Notes: a model not told the origin generated them from the sequence alone. A stretch of DNA of 64,000 nucleotides from Rhodococcoides fascians NBRC 12155 = LMG 3623 (GCF_001894785.1 NZ_BCWW01000001.1:1-64000); one strand, 5' to 3'. Positions 17,877-26,878 are shown, counted from the stretch's first letter. Made by a program: numbers and translations.

Positions 17877-20447
17877 ATGACGATTCAGGACGCGTACGCG
17901 CCGACCCGATCTGTGCCGACGGGGTCTGTGTCGAGTCGAGCTGTGCCGCCGCGATCCGCGCTCGCCCCACTGTGTCGTCCCGACGGCCGCGACACGCTGA
18001 TGGCGCGCTACCGCGAGGTAGCCCACGCCATGCCGGATGCGGCCGCGTTGCACGCGGCGGGGACGTCACTGACTTTCGACCAGCTGCTGCATCGCGTGTA
18101 CTCGCAGGCCCGCAAGATTGCTGCCCTGCGCCCGTCGGATCATCGGCCCCTTGCCGTCGAGGCGGACACGTCGGTCGACTCGATCGTCCTGATGCTGGCC
18201 GTCATCGCCGCAGGCCATCCGTTGGTTCCGCTGGATCCGCAACTACCCCCCGAGCGCCGCGACCGCATAGTCGAACAGGCGAGGGCCTCGATCCTGCACG
18301 CGGCGGCCGTCGACGCGGCGGTGGATTCCCGCGTACCGCTGCCGACGGTCTCGGGCGGCCACACCGCGGTGATCAACTACACGTCCGGATCCACGGGTAC
18401 GCCCAAGGGCGTCGTACTCAGTCATCGCATGTGCCTGACCAAGGCGTACGAGGTGTCGACCGCGCTGGGGTTGGGCACCCATGATCGCGTCGGCGATGCC
18501 CTTCCCGTCAGTTTCGGCGCGGGCCTGAACACTTTGTTCGCCGGGCTGCTCAGCGGTGCCACCGTCCACTGCCGCGACCCTCGATCGGGCACGGTCGGCA
18601 GCATCGCAGAGTGGGTAGCGGAGCATTCGCTGACCACGCTGCACTGCTCGTCGTCGCTGCTACGCGCCGTCGCGGGCCAGGTCACCGTACCCACGCTGCG
18701 CGTCGTCACCACGTACGGAGAATCTCTGCACGCGGACGACGCGCGCCGCTTCCGCCTGGCTTCCGACAACCGAGCCACACTCGTGAATTGGTACGCGACC
18801 ACCGAGGCCGGGGCCGTCGCGTTCAGCGAGTACCCCGTCGGCAGTGCGCTTCCGTCCGGCTTTCTACCCGCGGGCACTCCGGTCGCGGGAAAGCTCGTCG
18901 AGGTCGTCGCCGCCGACGGCTCCCCGTGCGAACCCGACGTCATCGGCGAGGTACGGGTCACGTCGGCCTGCTTGGCCGACGGCTATCTCGAGGATGTCGG
19001 CGTGGACTCGGAGAAATTCGCCGCCCTCGGCGACGGCCTGTTCCGCTACCGCACCGGCGACCTGGGCCGGTTCGATCAGGACGGAACATTGCAGCTCGCC
19101 GGGCGCATCGACGACGCAGTCAAGGTACGCGGCTACCTCGTCGAACCGGCCGAGGTGGAGGCAGCACTGCGCGCGCTGCCGAACATCGACGATGCCGTGG
19201 TGATCGGCAGGAGATCCGATGCCGATACCGACCTCGTCGCGTACATCTGCTCCGACCGCACCGTCCGGGCGAGCCAGGCCGACATCAGGGCAGCCCTGCG
19301 CCGAACCCTGCCGGAATGGATGGTGCCCACCCACATCGTTGCGCTCGACGCCATGCCCCGCAACGAACGCGGCAAGATCGACCGCAGAGCACTGCCCGAG
19401 CCGTCCGACCGACGCGTCGAACGCACCGCGGTCGGCCCCACCGAATACATCGTCGCGGAGGCCGCTCGCACTGCACTCGGACTGGACGCCATCGGGCGGG
19501 ACGAGGATTTCCTCGAACTCGGTGGCAACTCGCTGACCATGACGGCGATGCTCGCCCACTTGCGCGAGAACCTGAAGATCGAACTCGATCCGCAGGACGT
19601 GTTCGCGTCGACCACCGTGCGAACGCTGGCGACCACCGTCGACGCTCGGCTTCGCGACACCGCCGCCGCACGTCGGCGCTCGTCCGGTGTCCACGACGTT
19701 CTGGTCCCGCTGCGCACCGGGGGTACCGGAGCTCCGATCTTCCTGATCGGTGGTGCCGGCGTGGGCGCGATGGCGTTTCTCGATCTGGTCAAGCACCTCG
19801 ACGCAGACCGTCCCGTCTATGCCCTGCAGGCACACGGCCGAGGCACACGCGGGCGACCGGACCGGACCATCAGAGCCACCGCGGCGCGGTATGTCGACGC
19901 GATCCGCACGGTGGCCCCCGACGGCCCGTTCCATCTTGTCGGCCACTCGCTCGGCGGCTGGATCGCCATCGCGATGGCAGAGAAGATCAGAGATTCCGGC
20001 ATCGGTACCCCGCATCTGCTACTTCTCGACACCCGGCTGTTCCGTCATCTCCTGGACCGGCTTCCCGGGGGTACGTCTGTCCCGGCAGCGCCGCCCGCAC
20101 CGACCAGAGAAGACGCCGGCTTCCATCTGGGCCGTGTCGGTACGGCCGCGCTGTGGCTGCGTATGCAATTCGCTGGGCTGCTGCAGTATCCGACGACCAT
20201 GGAATGGTTGGTGTTCGCCAGCATCGGGTACGTGGCGTTGAACAAGCATGTGCCGACTCCGTGGTCGGGGTCGATGACTGTGGTTCGCACCACCGAGAAC
20301 GTCAAGGACCTCCGGTCGTGGCGAGCAGTCGCTCACGGCGAGCTGACGTTCGTCGATATCACCGGCCACCACGCGAACATGTTGCGCGGACCGATGGCGA
20401 AGGAACTGGCCGACATCATCGACGACACCGTCGACAACGCGCGCTGA
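17877..20447 (+). CDS. NRPS-like synthetase, adenylation-PCP-thioesterase (A-T-TE)
   Basis: 856 residues. The adenylation domain (about 40-510) shows A3 YTSGSTGTPKG, A5 NWYATTEAG, A7 YRTGDLGRF, A8 GRIDDAVKVRGYLVEPAEVE and A10 NERGKIDRRAL. The carrier domain has LGGNSL with the phosphopantetheine Ser552. The thioesterase (about 610-850) has GHSLGG with Ser691 and a late His in ITGHHANM. No condensation domain is present. The A4 region LPVSFGAGLNTLFAG lacks the Asp that normally holds an alpha-amino group, so the substrate may be a keto, hydroxy or aryl acid. The ATG at 17877 follows AAGGAG. Confidence 0.88.
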   Translation: MTIQDAYAPTRSVPTGSVSSRAVPPRSALAPLCRPDGRDTLMARYREVAHAMPDAAALHAAGTSLTFDQLLHRVYSQARKIAALRPSDHRPLAVEADTSVDSIVLMLAVIAAGHPLVPLDPQLPPERRDRIVEQARASILHAAAVDAAVDSRVPLPTVSGGHTAVINYTSGSTGTPKGVVLSHRMCLTKAYEVSTALGLGTHDRVGDALPVSFGAGLNTLFAGLLSGATVHCRDPRSGTVGSIAEWVAEHSLTTLHCSSSLLRAVAGQVTVPTLRVVTTYGESLHADDARRFRLASDNRATLVNWYATTEAGAVAFSEYPVGSALPSGFLPAGTPVAGKLVEVVAADGSPCEPDVIGEVRVTSACLADGYLEDVGVDSEKFAALGDGLFRYRTGDLGRFDQDGTLQLAGRIDDAVKVRGYLVEPAEVEAALRALPNIDDAVVIGRRSDADTDLVAYICSDRTVRASQADIRAALRRTLPEWMVPTHIVALDAMPRNERGKIDRRALPEPSDRRVERTAVGPTEYIVAEAARTALGLDAIGRDEDFLELGGNSLTMTAMLAHLRENLKIELDPQDVFASTTVRTLATTVDARLRDTAAARRRSSGVHDVLVPLRTGGTGAPIFLIGGAGVGAMAFLDLVKHLDADRPVYALQAHGRGTRGRPDRTIRATAARYVDAIRTVAPDGPFHLVGHSLGGWIAIAMAEKIRDSGIGTPHLLLLDTRLFRHLLDRLPGGTSVPAAPPAPTREDAGFHLGRVGTAALWLRMQFAGLLQYPTTMEWLVFASIGYVALNKHVPTPWSGSMTVVRTTENVKDLRSWRAVAHGELTFVDITGHHANMLRGPMAKELADIIDDTVDNAR

Positions 20448-20457
20448 CTGGGAATAT

Positions 20458-20481
20458 CACCCGCGACGGCCTGTCGCGGTG
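20458..20481 (+). terminator. hairpin after the synthetase gene
   Basis: CCGCGAC (20461-20467) and GTCGCGG (20473-20479) form a 7-bp stem with a 5-nt loop, extendable by CAC/GTG across a one-base bulge. It starts 10 nt after the synthetase stop. No U tract follows, as is common for terminators in this group. Confidence 0.45.
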
Positions 20482-20559
20482 GCGGCACAGCTTGTACGTT
20501 TGTGCCGGACGGCTAATTAGCCGAGCCACCGGTCCCGAACCGAGACAGGGAGGTCGACC

Positions 20560-21489
20560 ATGAGCGCATCGTACGAACTGCAGTCGGTGGAACTACACAA
20601 GGACGTCTTGCGGTACGTCGATATCGGCGACGGGCCGCCCGTGATTCTCGTCCACGGGCTGCTCGGATCGCACAAGTCCTGGGGCCCGCAGATCGAGCGA
20701 CTGTCGGACCGGTATCGGGTCATCGCACCCGACCTGTTCGGGCACGGTGACTCCGACAAACCGTCCGGCGACTATTCGCTCAGTTCGCACGCGGCCACCA
20801 TCCGCGACCTGATGGAGTACCTGAACATCGACTCGGCACCACTGGTCGGCCACTCGCTCGGCGGCGGCATCGTCATGCAGATGACGTACCTCTTTCCCGA
20901 ACGGGTCGATCGCCTCGTGCTGGTCAGCAGCGGTGGACTCGGCCCGGAGGTGAGCCTGCTACTCAAAGCCGCGACGCTACCCGGCAGCGAACTGGTGCTT
21001 CCGATGTTGGCCTCGGATTGGTTCCGCAGGAACACCGAAGGTGTGCTGGCTCGACTGGGCAAGTGGGGGGTTCCGGTAGAGCCCGGCCCCAGCATGGCCG
21101 AGACGTGGCGCTCGTTCCGATCGGTCGCAGACCGGTCGACGCGGGAGGCGTTTCTGGCGTCGACGCGGGCCGTCGTGGGTCCTCGCGGCCAAACCGTCAG
21201 TGCCAAGCAGCATTTCGAGAAGTTCGAGTCCATTCCCTCGCTGCTGATCTGGGGCGGCAAGGACCGCATGATTCCCGCCAAGCATGCGGACAACATCCGA
21301 CGCGAGGTACCCAACAGTCGCGTCGAGATCTTTCCCGACGCCGGCCACTTCCCGCAGCTCGACGAGCCGGACTTCTTCTTCCGGCTACTGGACGAGTTCT
21401 TGGCCGCCAACCACACCGACTCGAGCGACGCGGACACCGGCGCGCCGACGGAGATCACCCCGGCAGCCATGCCGCTGCAGCGCCCGTGA
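20560..21489 (+). CDS. alpha/beta-fold hydrolase
   Basis: 309 residues. The oxyanion region is VILVHGLLGSHKSWG, the nucleophile elbow VGHSLGGGIVMQ, the acid lies in LLIWGGKDRMIP, and the catalytic His in PDAGHFPQLDEP. The C-terminal 25 residues are a polar tail beyond the family core. Homologous folds include esterases, lipases and C-C hydrolases; a specific substrate cannot be named. ATG at 20560 follows AGGGAGGTCGACC. The stop overlaps the GTG of the next gene by 4 nt. Confidence 0.88.
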   Translation: MSASYELQSVELHKDVLRYVDIGDGPPVILVHGLLGSHKSWGPQIERLSDRYRVIAPDLFGHGDSDKPSGDYSLSSHAATIRDLMEYLNIDSAPLVGHSLGGGIVMQMTYLFPERVDRLVLVSSGGLGPEVSLLLKAATLPGSELVLPMLASDWFRRNTEGVLARLGKWGVPVEPGPSMAETWRSFRSVADRSTREAFLASTRAVVGPRGQTVSAKQHFEKFESIPSLLIWGGKDRMIPAKHADNIRREVPNSRVEIFPDAGHFPQLDEPDFFFRLLDEFLAANHTDSSDADTGAPTEITPAAMPLQRP

Positions 21490-22124
21490 GCGTCATCCCG
21501 ATGTTCCCGCTCGGCAGCGTGTTGCTGCCGGGCGAACGTCTCCCGTTGCACATCTTCGAGCCGCGATACCAGGCACTGGTACAGGACTGTCTGAAGATGG
21601 ACGATCCCCGTTTCGGCGTCGTTCTCATTGCCCGGGGACACGAAGCAGGCGGCGGCGACGTCCGACACGACGTGGCGACGATCGCCCACATCATCGGTCA
21701 CGAGGCCATCGGAGACGGCAGTTATCTGCTCGAATGCGTCGGAGGCGAACGGATCCGCATCGACGCGTGGCTCCCGGACGACCCCTACCCACTGGCCGAC
21801 GTTCGCGCATGGCCCGACGCAGACGTCGATGCCGTCATCGCCGACACGCAATTCGCCGCCACCTGGGCCAAGGTCGAGGATCTGTACGAGCTGATCGGTC
21901 GGCTCGAATCCTCCGGGGACATCGTGACGCCGGGCGTTCCGGATTTTCTGAGCCTCCCGATTTCGGCCGCCGAGAAGATCTGGTCGCTGGCCTCGTTGAT
22001 CCCGATGGGCCAGTCCGACCGACTCGACATCCTGTCGGCACCGGACGCCCCGTCGCGCTTGAAGGCACTCGACGACGCGATCGAAAACGTCACGGCCGTC
22101 GTGCAATTCAGACTTCAGCCCTGA
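21486..22124 (+). CDS. Lon N-terminal (substrate-binding) domain protein
   Basis: 212 residues covering only the LON substrate-binding domain: MFPLGSVLLPGERLPLHIFEPRYQALVQDCL at the N-terminus, then PRFGVVLIARG. There is no AAA+ or protease domain, so it is not a Lon protease; stand-alone proteins of this kind are widespread and of unclear role. The GTG at 21486 overlaps the hydrolase stop by 4 nt, and the family N-terminus starts right there. It is followed by the hairpin shared with tRNA-fMet. Confidence 0.88.
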   Translation: MSVIPMFPLGSVLLPGERLPLHIFEPRYQALVQDCLKMDDPRFGVVLIARGHEAGGGDVRHDVATIAHIIGHEAIGDGSYLLECVGGERIRIDAWLPDDPYPLADVRAWPDADVDAVIADTQFAATWAKVEDLYELIGRLESSGDIVTPGVPDFLSLPISAAEKIWSLASLIPMGQSDRLDILSAPDAPSRLKALDDAIENVTAVVQFRLQP

Positions 22125-22155
22125 CCGGAGCCAGTCCGGCGAACCCAGAAAAGAA

Positions 22156-22188
22156 ATCAGGTCCGGCACCATCGGTGCCGGACCTGAT
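22156..22188 (-). terminator. bidirectional terminator between the Lon-domain gene and tRNA-fMet
   Basis: A perfect 15-bp stem (22156-22170 with 22174-22188) and a 3-nt loop. Read on the minus strand it follows the tRNA 3' end and runs into TTTCTTTTCT, a good intrinsic terminator. On the plus strand it also lies 32 nt after the Lon-domain stop. Confidence 0.9.
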
Positions 22189-22196
22189 CTTCGTAG

Positions 22197-22270
22197 TAGC
22201 GGGGACAGGATTTGAACCTGCGACCTCTGGGTTATGAGCCCAGCGAGCTACCGAGCTGCTCCACCCCGCG
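22197..22270 (-). tRNA. initiator tRNA-fMet (CAT)
   Basis: A full cloverleaf on the minus strand: acceptor CGCGGGG pairs with CCCCGC, leaving position 1 C opposite U, the mismatch that marks an initiator. The anticodon stem CTGGG/CCCAG carries the three consecutive G-C pairs typical of initiator tRNA around the loop CTCATAA (anticodon CAT). The T arm GGTTCAAATCC is intact. The 3' CCA is not encoded (CTA follows). A terminator follows it immediately. Confidence 0.96.
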
Positions 22271-22342
22271 TCGGGTGATACCCACGGTACATGCCGTCGT
22301 GGCAGACTCCCAATCGCCAGGTCAACGCTCTACGGTTCTTTC

Positions 22343-23122
22343 ATGCCCACCGAGTCGTCACCCGTCCTGTCTTTTCCACACCAGGCGGTCGCACAGATCA
22401 CGCTGAGCAACCCTCCGGTGAACGCCCTGACCCAGTCTGCGACGCGGCGTCTGCGGGCGATGCTTCGCGAGCTGGCCGAGAACTCCTCCGTCCGGGCCGT
22501 CGTGCTCACCGGCGACCGGGTGTTCAGTGCCGGTTCGGACATCTCCGAAATGCCCGCGATGCAGGGGGCAGGCGACGTCCTCGAACGCAAGAGCAATGTC
22601 GAGAACGCGACCCTCGAATTACTGGCCGACCTACCGCTTCCGACGGTCGCAGCCATCGACGGCTTCGCCCTGGGCGGTGGGCTCGAGATGGCGCTGTGCT
22701 GCGATCTCGTGGTTGCCGACGCGGGTGCCCGCCTCGGCTTGCCCGAGATCGATCTGGGGCTCGTCCCCAGCAGTGGCGGGACCATGCGTGCGTTGCGAAG
22801 GGTGGGTCAGTCGCGCGCAGCCGAACTGGTGTTGCTCGGCGAGCCCATCTCTGCCGAGACCGCTCTGGAATGGGGTCTGATCAACAGGGTGGCTCCCCGC
22901 GGTGGGTCCTTGTCGATGGCACTGGACCTGGCACACGTGCTGGCCGCGAAGTCCCGCTCGGCCGTGCACGCGAACAAACGAGCTCTCGCGCTCACGTTCG
23001 GGCAGTCACCACACGAACCGGCACGACGCGCACTGCCGGTGTTCGAGGAAGCCTTCGAGTCGGCCGACGGCCGAGAGGGCGTACGGGCCTTCCTCGCCAA
23101 GGAATCACCGAACTTTCGATAG
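22343..23122 (+). CDS. enoyl-CoA hydratase/isomerase family protein
   Basis: 259 residues, crotonase fold. Oxyanion-hole segments are VVLTGDRVFSAGSDISEM and DGFALGGGLEMALCCDLVVAD; the second catalytic Glu position falls in LGLPEIDLGLVPSSGG. Likely hydrates or isomerises an enoyl-CoA in fatty-acid or aromatic-side-chain degradation. ATG at 22343. Its last 18 nt overlap the end of the convergent DUF998 gene. No other beta-oxidation genes are adjacent. Confidence 0.88.
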   Translation: MPTESSPVLSFPHQAVAQITLSNPPVNALTQSATRRLRAMLRELAENSSVRAVVLTGDRVFSAGSDISEMPAMQGAGDVLERKSNVENATLELLADLPLPTVAAIDGFALGGGLEMALCCDLVVADAGARLGLPEIDLGLVPSSGGTMRALRRVGQSRAAELVLLGEPISAETALEWGLINRVAPRGGSLSMALDLAHVLAAKSRSAVHANKRALALTFGQSPHEPARRALPVFEEAFESADGREGVRAFLAKESPNFR

Positions 23123-23737
23123 CCGGGCCCGCGCGAGAAGTGCTGCACCGGTGACGATCTCCCATCCGATGATGGTGTAGACGGAAATCCGCTCGAACGC
23201 TCCACCGCCGAGGATGCCGGTATCGGCGAGAAACAATGCGAAACCGGCCAGCCCCGCGACACCGGCGACGGCGCTGGCCGCCGTGTACCACCGAGGTGCG
23301 CCGACGCGTCCGCCGTACCGGCCTGCAGCCAGCAGCACCAGGTTTCCACCGATGATCGCCATACCCGCGCCCGCTGCATGCGGAGTCGATGCTCCGTCGA
23401 CCGAAGCATGCGCCAGCCCGACGACGATGCTGCCGACGCCGTGCACGACCGACGTGCCCAGCACGATCCAGCGCGCTCGCCCCTCGAACAACACCGACAA
23501 TCCGAGGCCGGCAAGAGCGAAGAGAGCCCCGTCCACCACAAAGCCGGTGTTCATCACCGGGTGCCACGGTGAGATGTCCGGAATCCCGAGGTCACTGATG
23601 TTGTTGCGCGCGTAGCTGTACGGTCGGTCGGTCCAGCCCAGCGCCGAAAACGCTTCGGCAGCGAGGTAGGTCACCCCGCCGGCAAGAAAGGCTCCAGCGG
23701 CCAGGACGGTAGTTCTCTTCACGACTGCAGTATTCAC
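23105..23737 (-). CDS. DUF998 family membrane protein
   Basis: 210 residues with about six hydrophobic segments and the family sequence RPYSYARNNISDLG near residue 45, followed by HPVMNTGFVVDGALFALAGLGL. The function of DUF998 proteins is not established. ATG at 23737. The 3' end overlaps the convergent hydratase gene by 18 nt. A 27-bp direct repeat lies between its start and the TetR gene that diverges from it. Confidence 0.85.
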   Translation of the reverse strand: MNTAVVKRTTVLAAGAFLAGGVTYLAAEAFSALGWTDRPYSYARNNISDLGIPDISPWHPVMNTGFVVDGALFALAGLGLSVLFEGRARWIVLGTSVVHGVGSIVVGLAHASVDGASTPHAAGAGMAIIGGNLVLLAAGRYGGRVGAPRWYTAASAVAGVAGLAGFALFLADTGILGGGAFERISVYTIIGWEIVTGAALLARARLSKVR

Positions 23738-23751
23738 CGCGCTCTACCCGA

Positions 23752-23810
23752 TGGGTCATTCCGCAGGCTCCACTCCCGACAGCTGGGTCATTCCGCAGGC
23801 TCCACTCCCG
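23752..23810. repeat. two exact 27-bp direct repeats, 32-bp period
   Basis: The 27-bp unit at 23752-23778, beginning TGGGTCATTCCGCAGG, is repeated exactly at 23784-23810, separated by 5 bp. The pair fills the divergent promoter region between the DUF998 gene and the TetR gene. It could be a recent duplication or two binding sites on nearly the same helix face (about three turns apart). Confidence 0.95.
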
Positions 23811-23831
23811 GCGACCCCGATGCACCGGGCT

Positions 23832-23847
23832 TGTACCGATTGGTACA
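23832..23847. promoter_or_regulatory. perfect palindromic operator in front of the TetR gene
   Basis: TGTACC-GATT-GGTACA, an exact inverted repeat, ends 10 nt before the TetR ATG at 23858. The position fits autoregulation by the TetR protein encoded next to it, covering its ribosome-binding region. Confidence 0.65.
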
Positions 23848-23857
23848 GTACCGGCTC

Positions 23858-24421
23858 ATGAGCGATCGCCACGACGTGGTGCCGATACTCGCAGGAGTGT
23901 TCCGCGACCACGGGTTCGACGGGTCGTCCCTCGCGGTCATCAGCAGATGCACCGGACTCGGCAAAGGCAGTCTCTACCACTACTTTCCGCGGGGAAAGCA
24001 GGAAATGGCCGAGGCAGTCCTCGACGACGTCGAGCTGTGGTTCCACCACAACGTGTTCGAGCCGCTGCGGCACGGAGACGACGCGGCGTCGACGACCCAC
24101 GACATGTTCGAGCAGACCGCCCGCTATTTTCGGTCCAATCGCCTGGTGTGCCTGTTCGGCGCGTTCACGCTCGGGCTCGAGCGTGCCACCTTCTCCAGCC
24201 GTGTCGCCGCGCATTTCACTCAGTGGATCGAGGCACTCACTCCGGTGTTGCAGCGGCTCGGTCACGGCGACTCGGCGGCCGAGCTGGCCGAAGAGATCGT
24301 GGCCGGAATTCAGGGGGCGTTGGTGCTGGCACGGGCTTTCGACGATGCCACACGATTCGACCGGGTGCTGGCCCGACTCGAAGCCTCGGCCGCACGCGTG
24401 TCGGCGGGAGTGCACGCATGA
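23858..24421 (+). CDS. TetR/AcrR-family transcriptional regulator
   Basis: 187 residues. The helix-turn-helix is at the N-terminus (SSLAVISRCTGLGKGSLYHYFPRGKQEMAEAVLDD), the usual TetR recognition pattern, and the C-terminal ligand domain contains a LmrA/YxaF-like segment (GAFTLGLERATFSS). ATG at 23858 is chosen because the palindromic operator ends just before it. The stop overlaps the ATG of the ABC1 kinase gene (ATGA), so the regulator and kinase form an operon, probably self-repressed. Confidence 0.9.
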   Translation: MSDRHDVVPILAGVFRDHGFDGSSLAVISRCTGLGKGSLYHYFPRGKQEMAEAVLDDVELWFHHNVFEPLRHGDDAASTTHDMFEQTARYFRSNRLVCLFGAFTLGLERATFSSRVAAHFTQWIEALTPVLQRLGHGDSAAELAEEIVAGIQGALVLARAFDDATRFDRVLARLEASAARVSAGVHA

Positions 24422-25773
24422 CACCTGACGACACGACGCCGAAGCCGGCACCCGAGCTGAAGACCTTCGGGATACGAGAGTTGTTGCGACTCATCGTGAT
24501 CGGATCGGTGCTGACGTACTTTCAGTTCATCGCCATCGGCCGCTGGGTTCGTGCGCCGCGGCGCGGCTGGCCGGTTCACGCCTCCAAGGCCGTCGTCGAC
24601 GCGTTCTTCGTGCTCGGCCCCACCTTCGTCAAGGTGGGGCAACTGATGGGTTCGTCGCCCGGACTGTTTCCCAAGGTCCTCGCCGACACCTGTCTGCGAT
24701 GCCTGGACGAGGTACCGCCGTTTCCCGGGTCGCAGGCCCGCGCGGTGATCGAGGCAGACCTGGGCCGGAGCGTCGAGGAGTTGTTCTCCTCGTTCGACGA
24801 CGTACCTCTCTCGTCGGCGTCGGTCGCCCAGGTACACCTGTGTGTGCGCCGCGACGACGGCCGCGAGGTGGTCATGAAGGTGCAGCGGCGAGGCATCTAC
24901 CACCGCATGAAGATCGACCTGCGAATCGCGTATCTCATCGCGCGCGGTCTCGAGAAGTTCATTCCGTTCTTCGCCACGGCCAACGCGTCGGCCATCATCG
25001 TCGACCTGCACGCCGCGACGTTCGCAGAACTCGACAGCGCAGTGGAAGCCAAGCGCCAGCACAGCTTTCGCAGTGCAATCGGGGCATTCGGCGACAACAA
25101 GCACGTCACCGCACCCGAGGTGTTTCTCGACTACTGCGGTGGACGCGTGATCTGCATGGAACGCATGCACGGCTCGCCGCTGGACCGGTACCGGCCCGGT
25201 GAGCAATCGGAGCTGATCGTCCGCCGTGCCGCCAAGGTCTGGATGGAGGCCCTGGTACTGCACGGCCTGTTCCACGGCGACGTGCACGCGGGAAACGTCT
25301 GGGTGCTCGACGACGGCAGAGTGGCCTTTCTGGACTTCGGCGTCATGGGCGAGGTGGACGAGCAGTGGCGCGCGTTGTTGCTCGACCTGTTCCACGCCAC
25401 GGTCATCGACGGCGACTTCACCCGCCTCGCCGGTACCGTCAAACGTCTGGGAATCGTTGCCCCGCAGATGGGTTCGGACGCCGAAGTCGGCGCGATTCTG
25501 CAGTCGGTGTTCGCGCCGATGCTCTCGACCACCCTCGCCCACTTCAGCCTGGCGGACTTCATCCGGGCGTTGGTCGGCATGGGCAAGCAGTACAAGACGT
25601 CGAGCCCCGAGGAGCTGATCCTGGTGGCCAAGCAGCTCGGCTACTTCGAGAGGTATGCCATCGAACTCGCACCGAACTGGGCGTTGGGCACCGACCCGTT
25701 CGTGTTCAAGAACGTCTTTCCCGCCGAGATCGCGGCGCTGTCCGAGGCACGGGGCATCGAGCTGCCGGAGTGA
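24418..25773 (+). CDS. ABC1/UbiB-family atypical protein kinase-like protein
   Basis: 451 residues. The ABC1 motifs are present in order: KxGQ region TFVKVGQLMGSS, alanine-rich loop replacement SSASVAQVH, lysine in VVMKVQRRG, catalytic loop GLFHGDVHAGNVWV and metal-binding DFGVMGEV. Family members use ATP to support quinone or lipid metabolism at membranes; a hydrophobic segment near residues 25-45 suggests membrane association. In actinobacteria, which use menaquinone, the target is unknown. Overlaps the TetR gene by 4 nt. Confidence 0.9.
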   Translation: MTPDDTTPKPAPELKTFGIRELLRLIVIGSVLTYFQFIAIGRWVRAPRRGWPVHASKAVVDAFFVLGPTFVKVGQLMGSSPGLFPKVLADTCLRCLDEVPPFPGSQARAVIEADLGRSVEELFSSFDDVPLSSASVAQVHLCVRRDDGREVVMKVQRRGIYHRMKIDLRIAYLIARGLEKFIPFFATANASAIIVDLHAATFAELDSAVEAKRQHSFRSAIGAFGDNKHVTAPEVFLDYCGGRVICMERMHGSPLDRYRPGEQSELIVRRAAKVWMEALVLHGLFHGDVHAGNVWVLDDGRVAFLDFGVMGEVDEQWRALLLDLFHATVIDGDFTRLAGTVKRLGIVAPQMGSDAEVGAILQSVFAPMLSTTLAHFSLADFIRALVGMGKQYKTSSPEELILVAKQLGYFERYAIELAPNWALGTDPFVFKNVFPAEIAALSEARGIELPE

Positions 25774-25794
25774 TCCGGCAGCCCGCGCACCCGA

Positions 25795-26772
25795 TCACAG
25801 ACTGAAGTCGAGTACCACTTTCCCTGCTGCCGTTCGGTTTTCGAGCGAGGCGATCGCTGCTGCCGCGTCGGAGACGGGAAAGACGGACGGCTCGGGAGCC
25901 ACGAGCGAACCGTCCGCGAGCAGCGGCTCGATCTCGGCCCACTGAGTAGCCAGGTAGCCCGGGCGCGTCATCCACCATGCACCCCAGCCGACGCCGACGA
26001 CATCGACGTTGTTCAGCAGCAAACGGTTGACCTTGACGGTCGGGATCTCGCCACCGGTGAAGCCCAACACCAGGATTCGGCCCGACGGCGCGAGCGAACG
26101 GATGCTGTCGGTGAACCGGTCACCGCCCACCGGATCGACGACCACGTCGACGCCACGGCCGCCGGTCAGCTCCTTGACCGCGTCCTTCCAGCCGTCGACC
26201 AGTACGACGTCGGTGGCTCCGGCGGCGCGCGCGATGTCTGCCTTTGCTTCCGAGCTCACCACTGCGATCACCCGTGCCGCCCCGAGTACCGGAGCCATTC
26301 GCAGAGCGGAGGTTCCGATCCCTCCGGCCGCGCCGTGCACCAGCACCGTCTCGCCCTGCGCCAAGCGGCCGCGCTCGCGCAACGCGAAGTGCACCGTCAG
26401 ATCGTTGAACAGCAAGCCCGCGCCCGCAGTGAGCGACACGGACTCGGGCAACGCGAACACCGTGTCGGGCGAGACGACGGCGGCCTCGGCCATACCGTCG
26501 CTGAGCCCCGTCAACGCTGCCACGCGGTCTCCGGCCGAGAAGCCGGAATCGGCCGGAGCCGACCGCACGATGCCGGCGATCTCGCTGCCCGGAACGAACG
26601 GCAACTCGGGCTTGTACTGGTACAGCCCACGGGTGAGCAACGCGTCGGGAAACGCGACGCCCGCGGCCCTGACCTCGATGACCACCGACCCATCACGCGC
26701 GGTGGGTTCGTCGATATCGGCAACGGTCACCGAATCGGGTCCGTCGAGACTGGAGATCTGTACCGCGCGCAT
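25795..26772 (-). CDS. NADPH:quinone oxidoreductase-like MDR enzyme
   Basis: 325 residues of the zinc-independent medium-chain reductase family. Visible are the substrate-domain segment GVAFPDALLTRGLYQYKPELPFVPGSE and the nucleotide-binding VLVHGAAGGIGTSALRMAPVLGA. It probably reduces quinones or enones using NADPH. The ATG at 26772 gives a family-standard N-terminus MRAVQI. It diverges from the dienelactone hydrolase gene 106 nt away and is convergent with the ABC1 kinase gene. Confidence 0.9.
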   Translation of the reverse strand: MRAVQISSLDGPDSVTVADIDEPTARDGSVVIEVRAAGVAFPDALLTRGLYQYKPELPFVPGSEIAGIVRSAPADSGFSAGDRVAALTGLSDGMAEAAVVSPDTVFALPESVSLTAGAGLLFNDLTVHFALRERGRLAQGETVLVHGAAGGIGTSALRMAPVLGAARVIAVVSSEAKADIARAAGATDVVLVDGWKDAVKELTGGRGVDVVVDPVGGDRFTDSIRSLAPSGRILVLGFTGGEIPTVKVNRLLLNNVDVVGVGWGAWWMTRPGYLATQWAEIEPLLADGSLVAPEPSVFPVSDAAAAIASLENRTAAGKVVLDFSL

Positions 26773-26878
26773 GAAGTGTCCTCTCGGTCGGGATCGTTCC
26801 CTGCCTGCCACGGTACAAAACTGCTGTACTCACCGCCGCTACCGGCATCCACTCCTGGTGATGTGCTCCAATCGAGGG

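Noticed and set aside
18611-20563. 650-codon open frame inside the synthetase gene
   Set aside because: A +2 shadow of the A-PCP-TE gene, rich in Arg and Pro; the synthetase motifs are all in the other frame.
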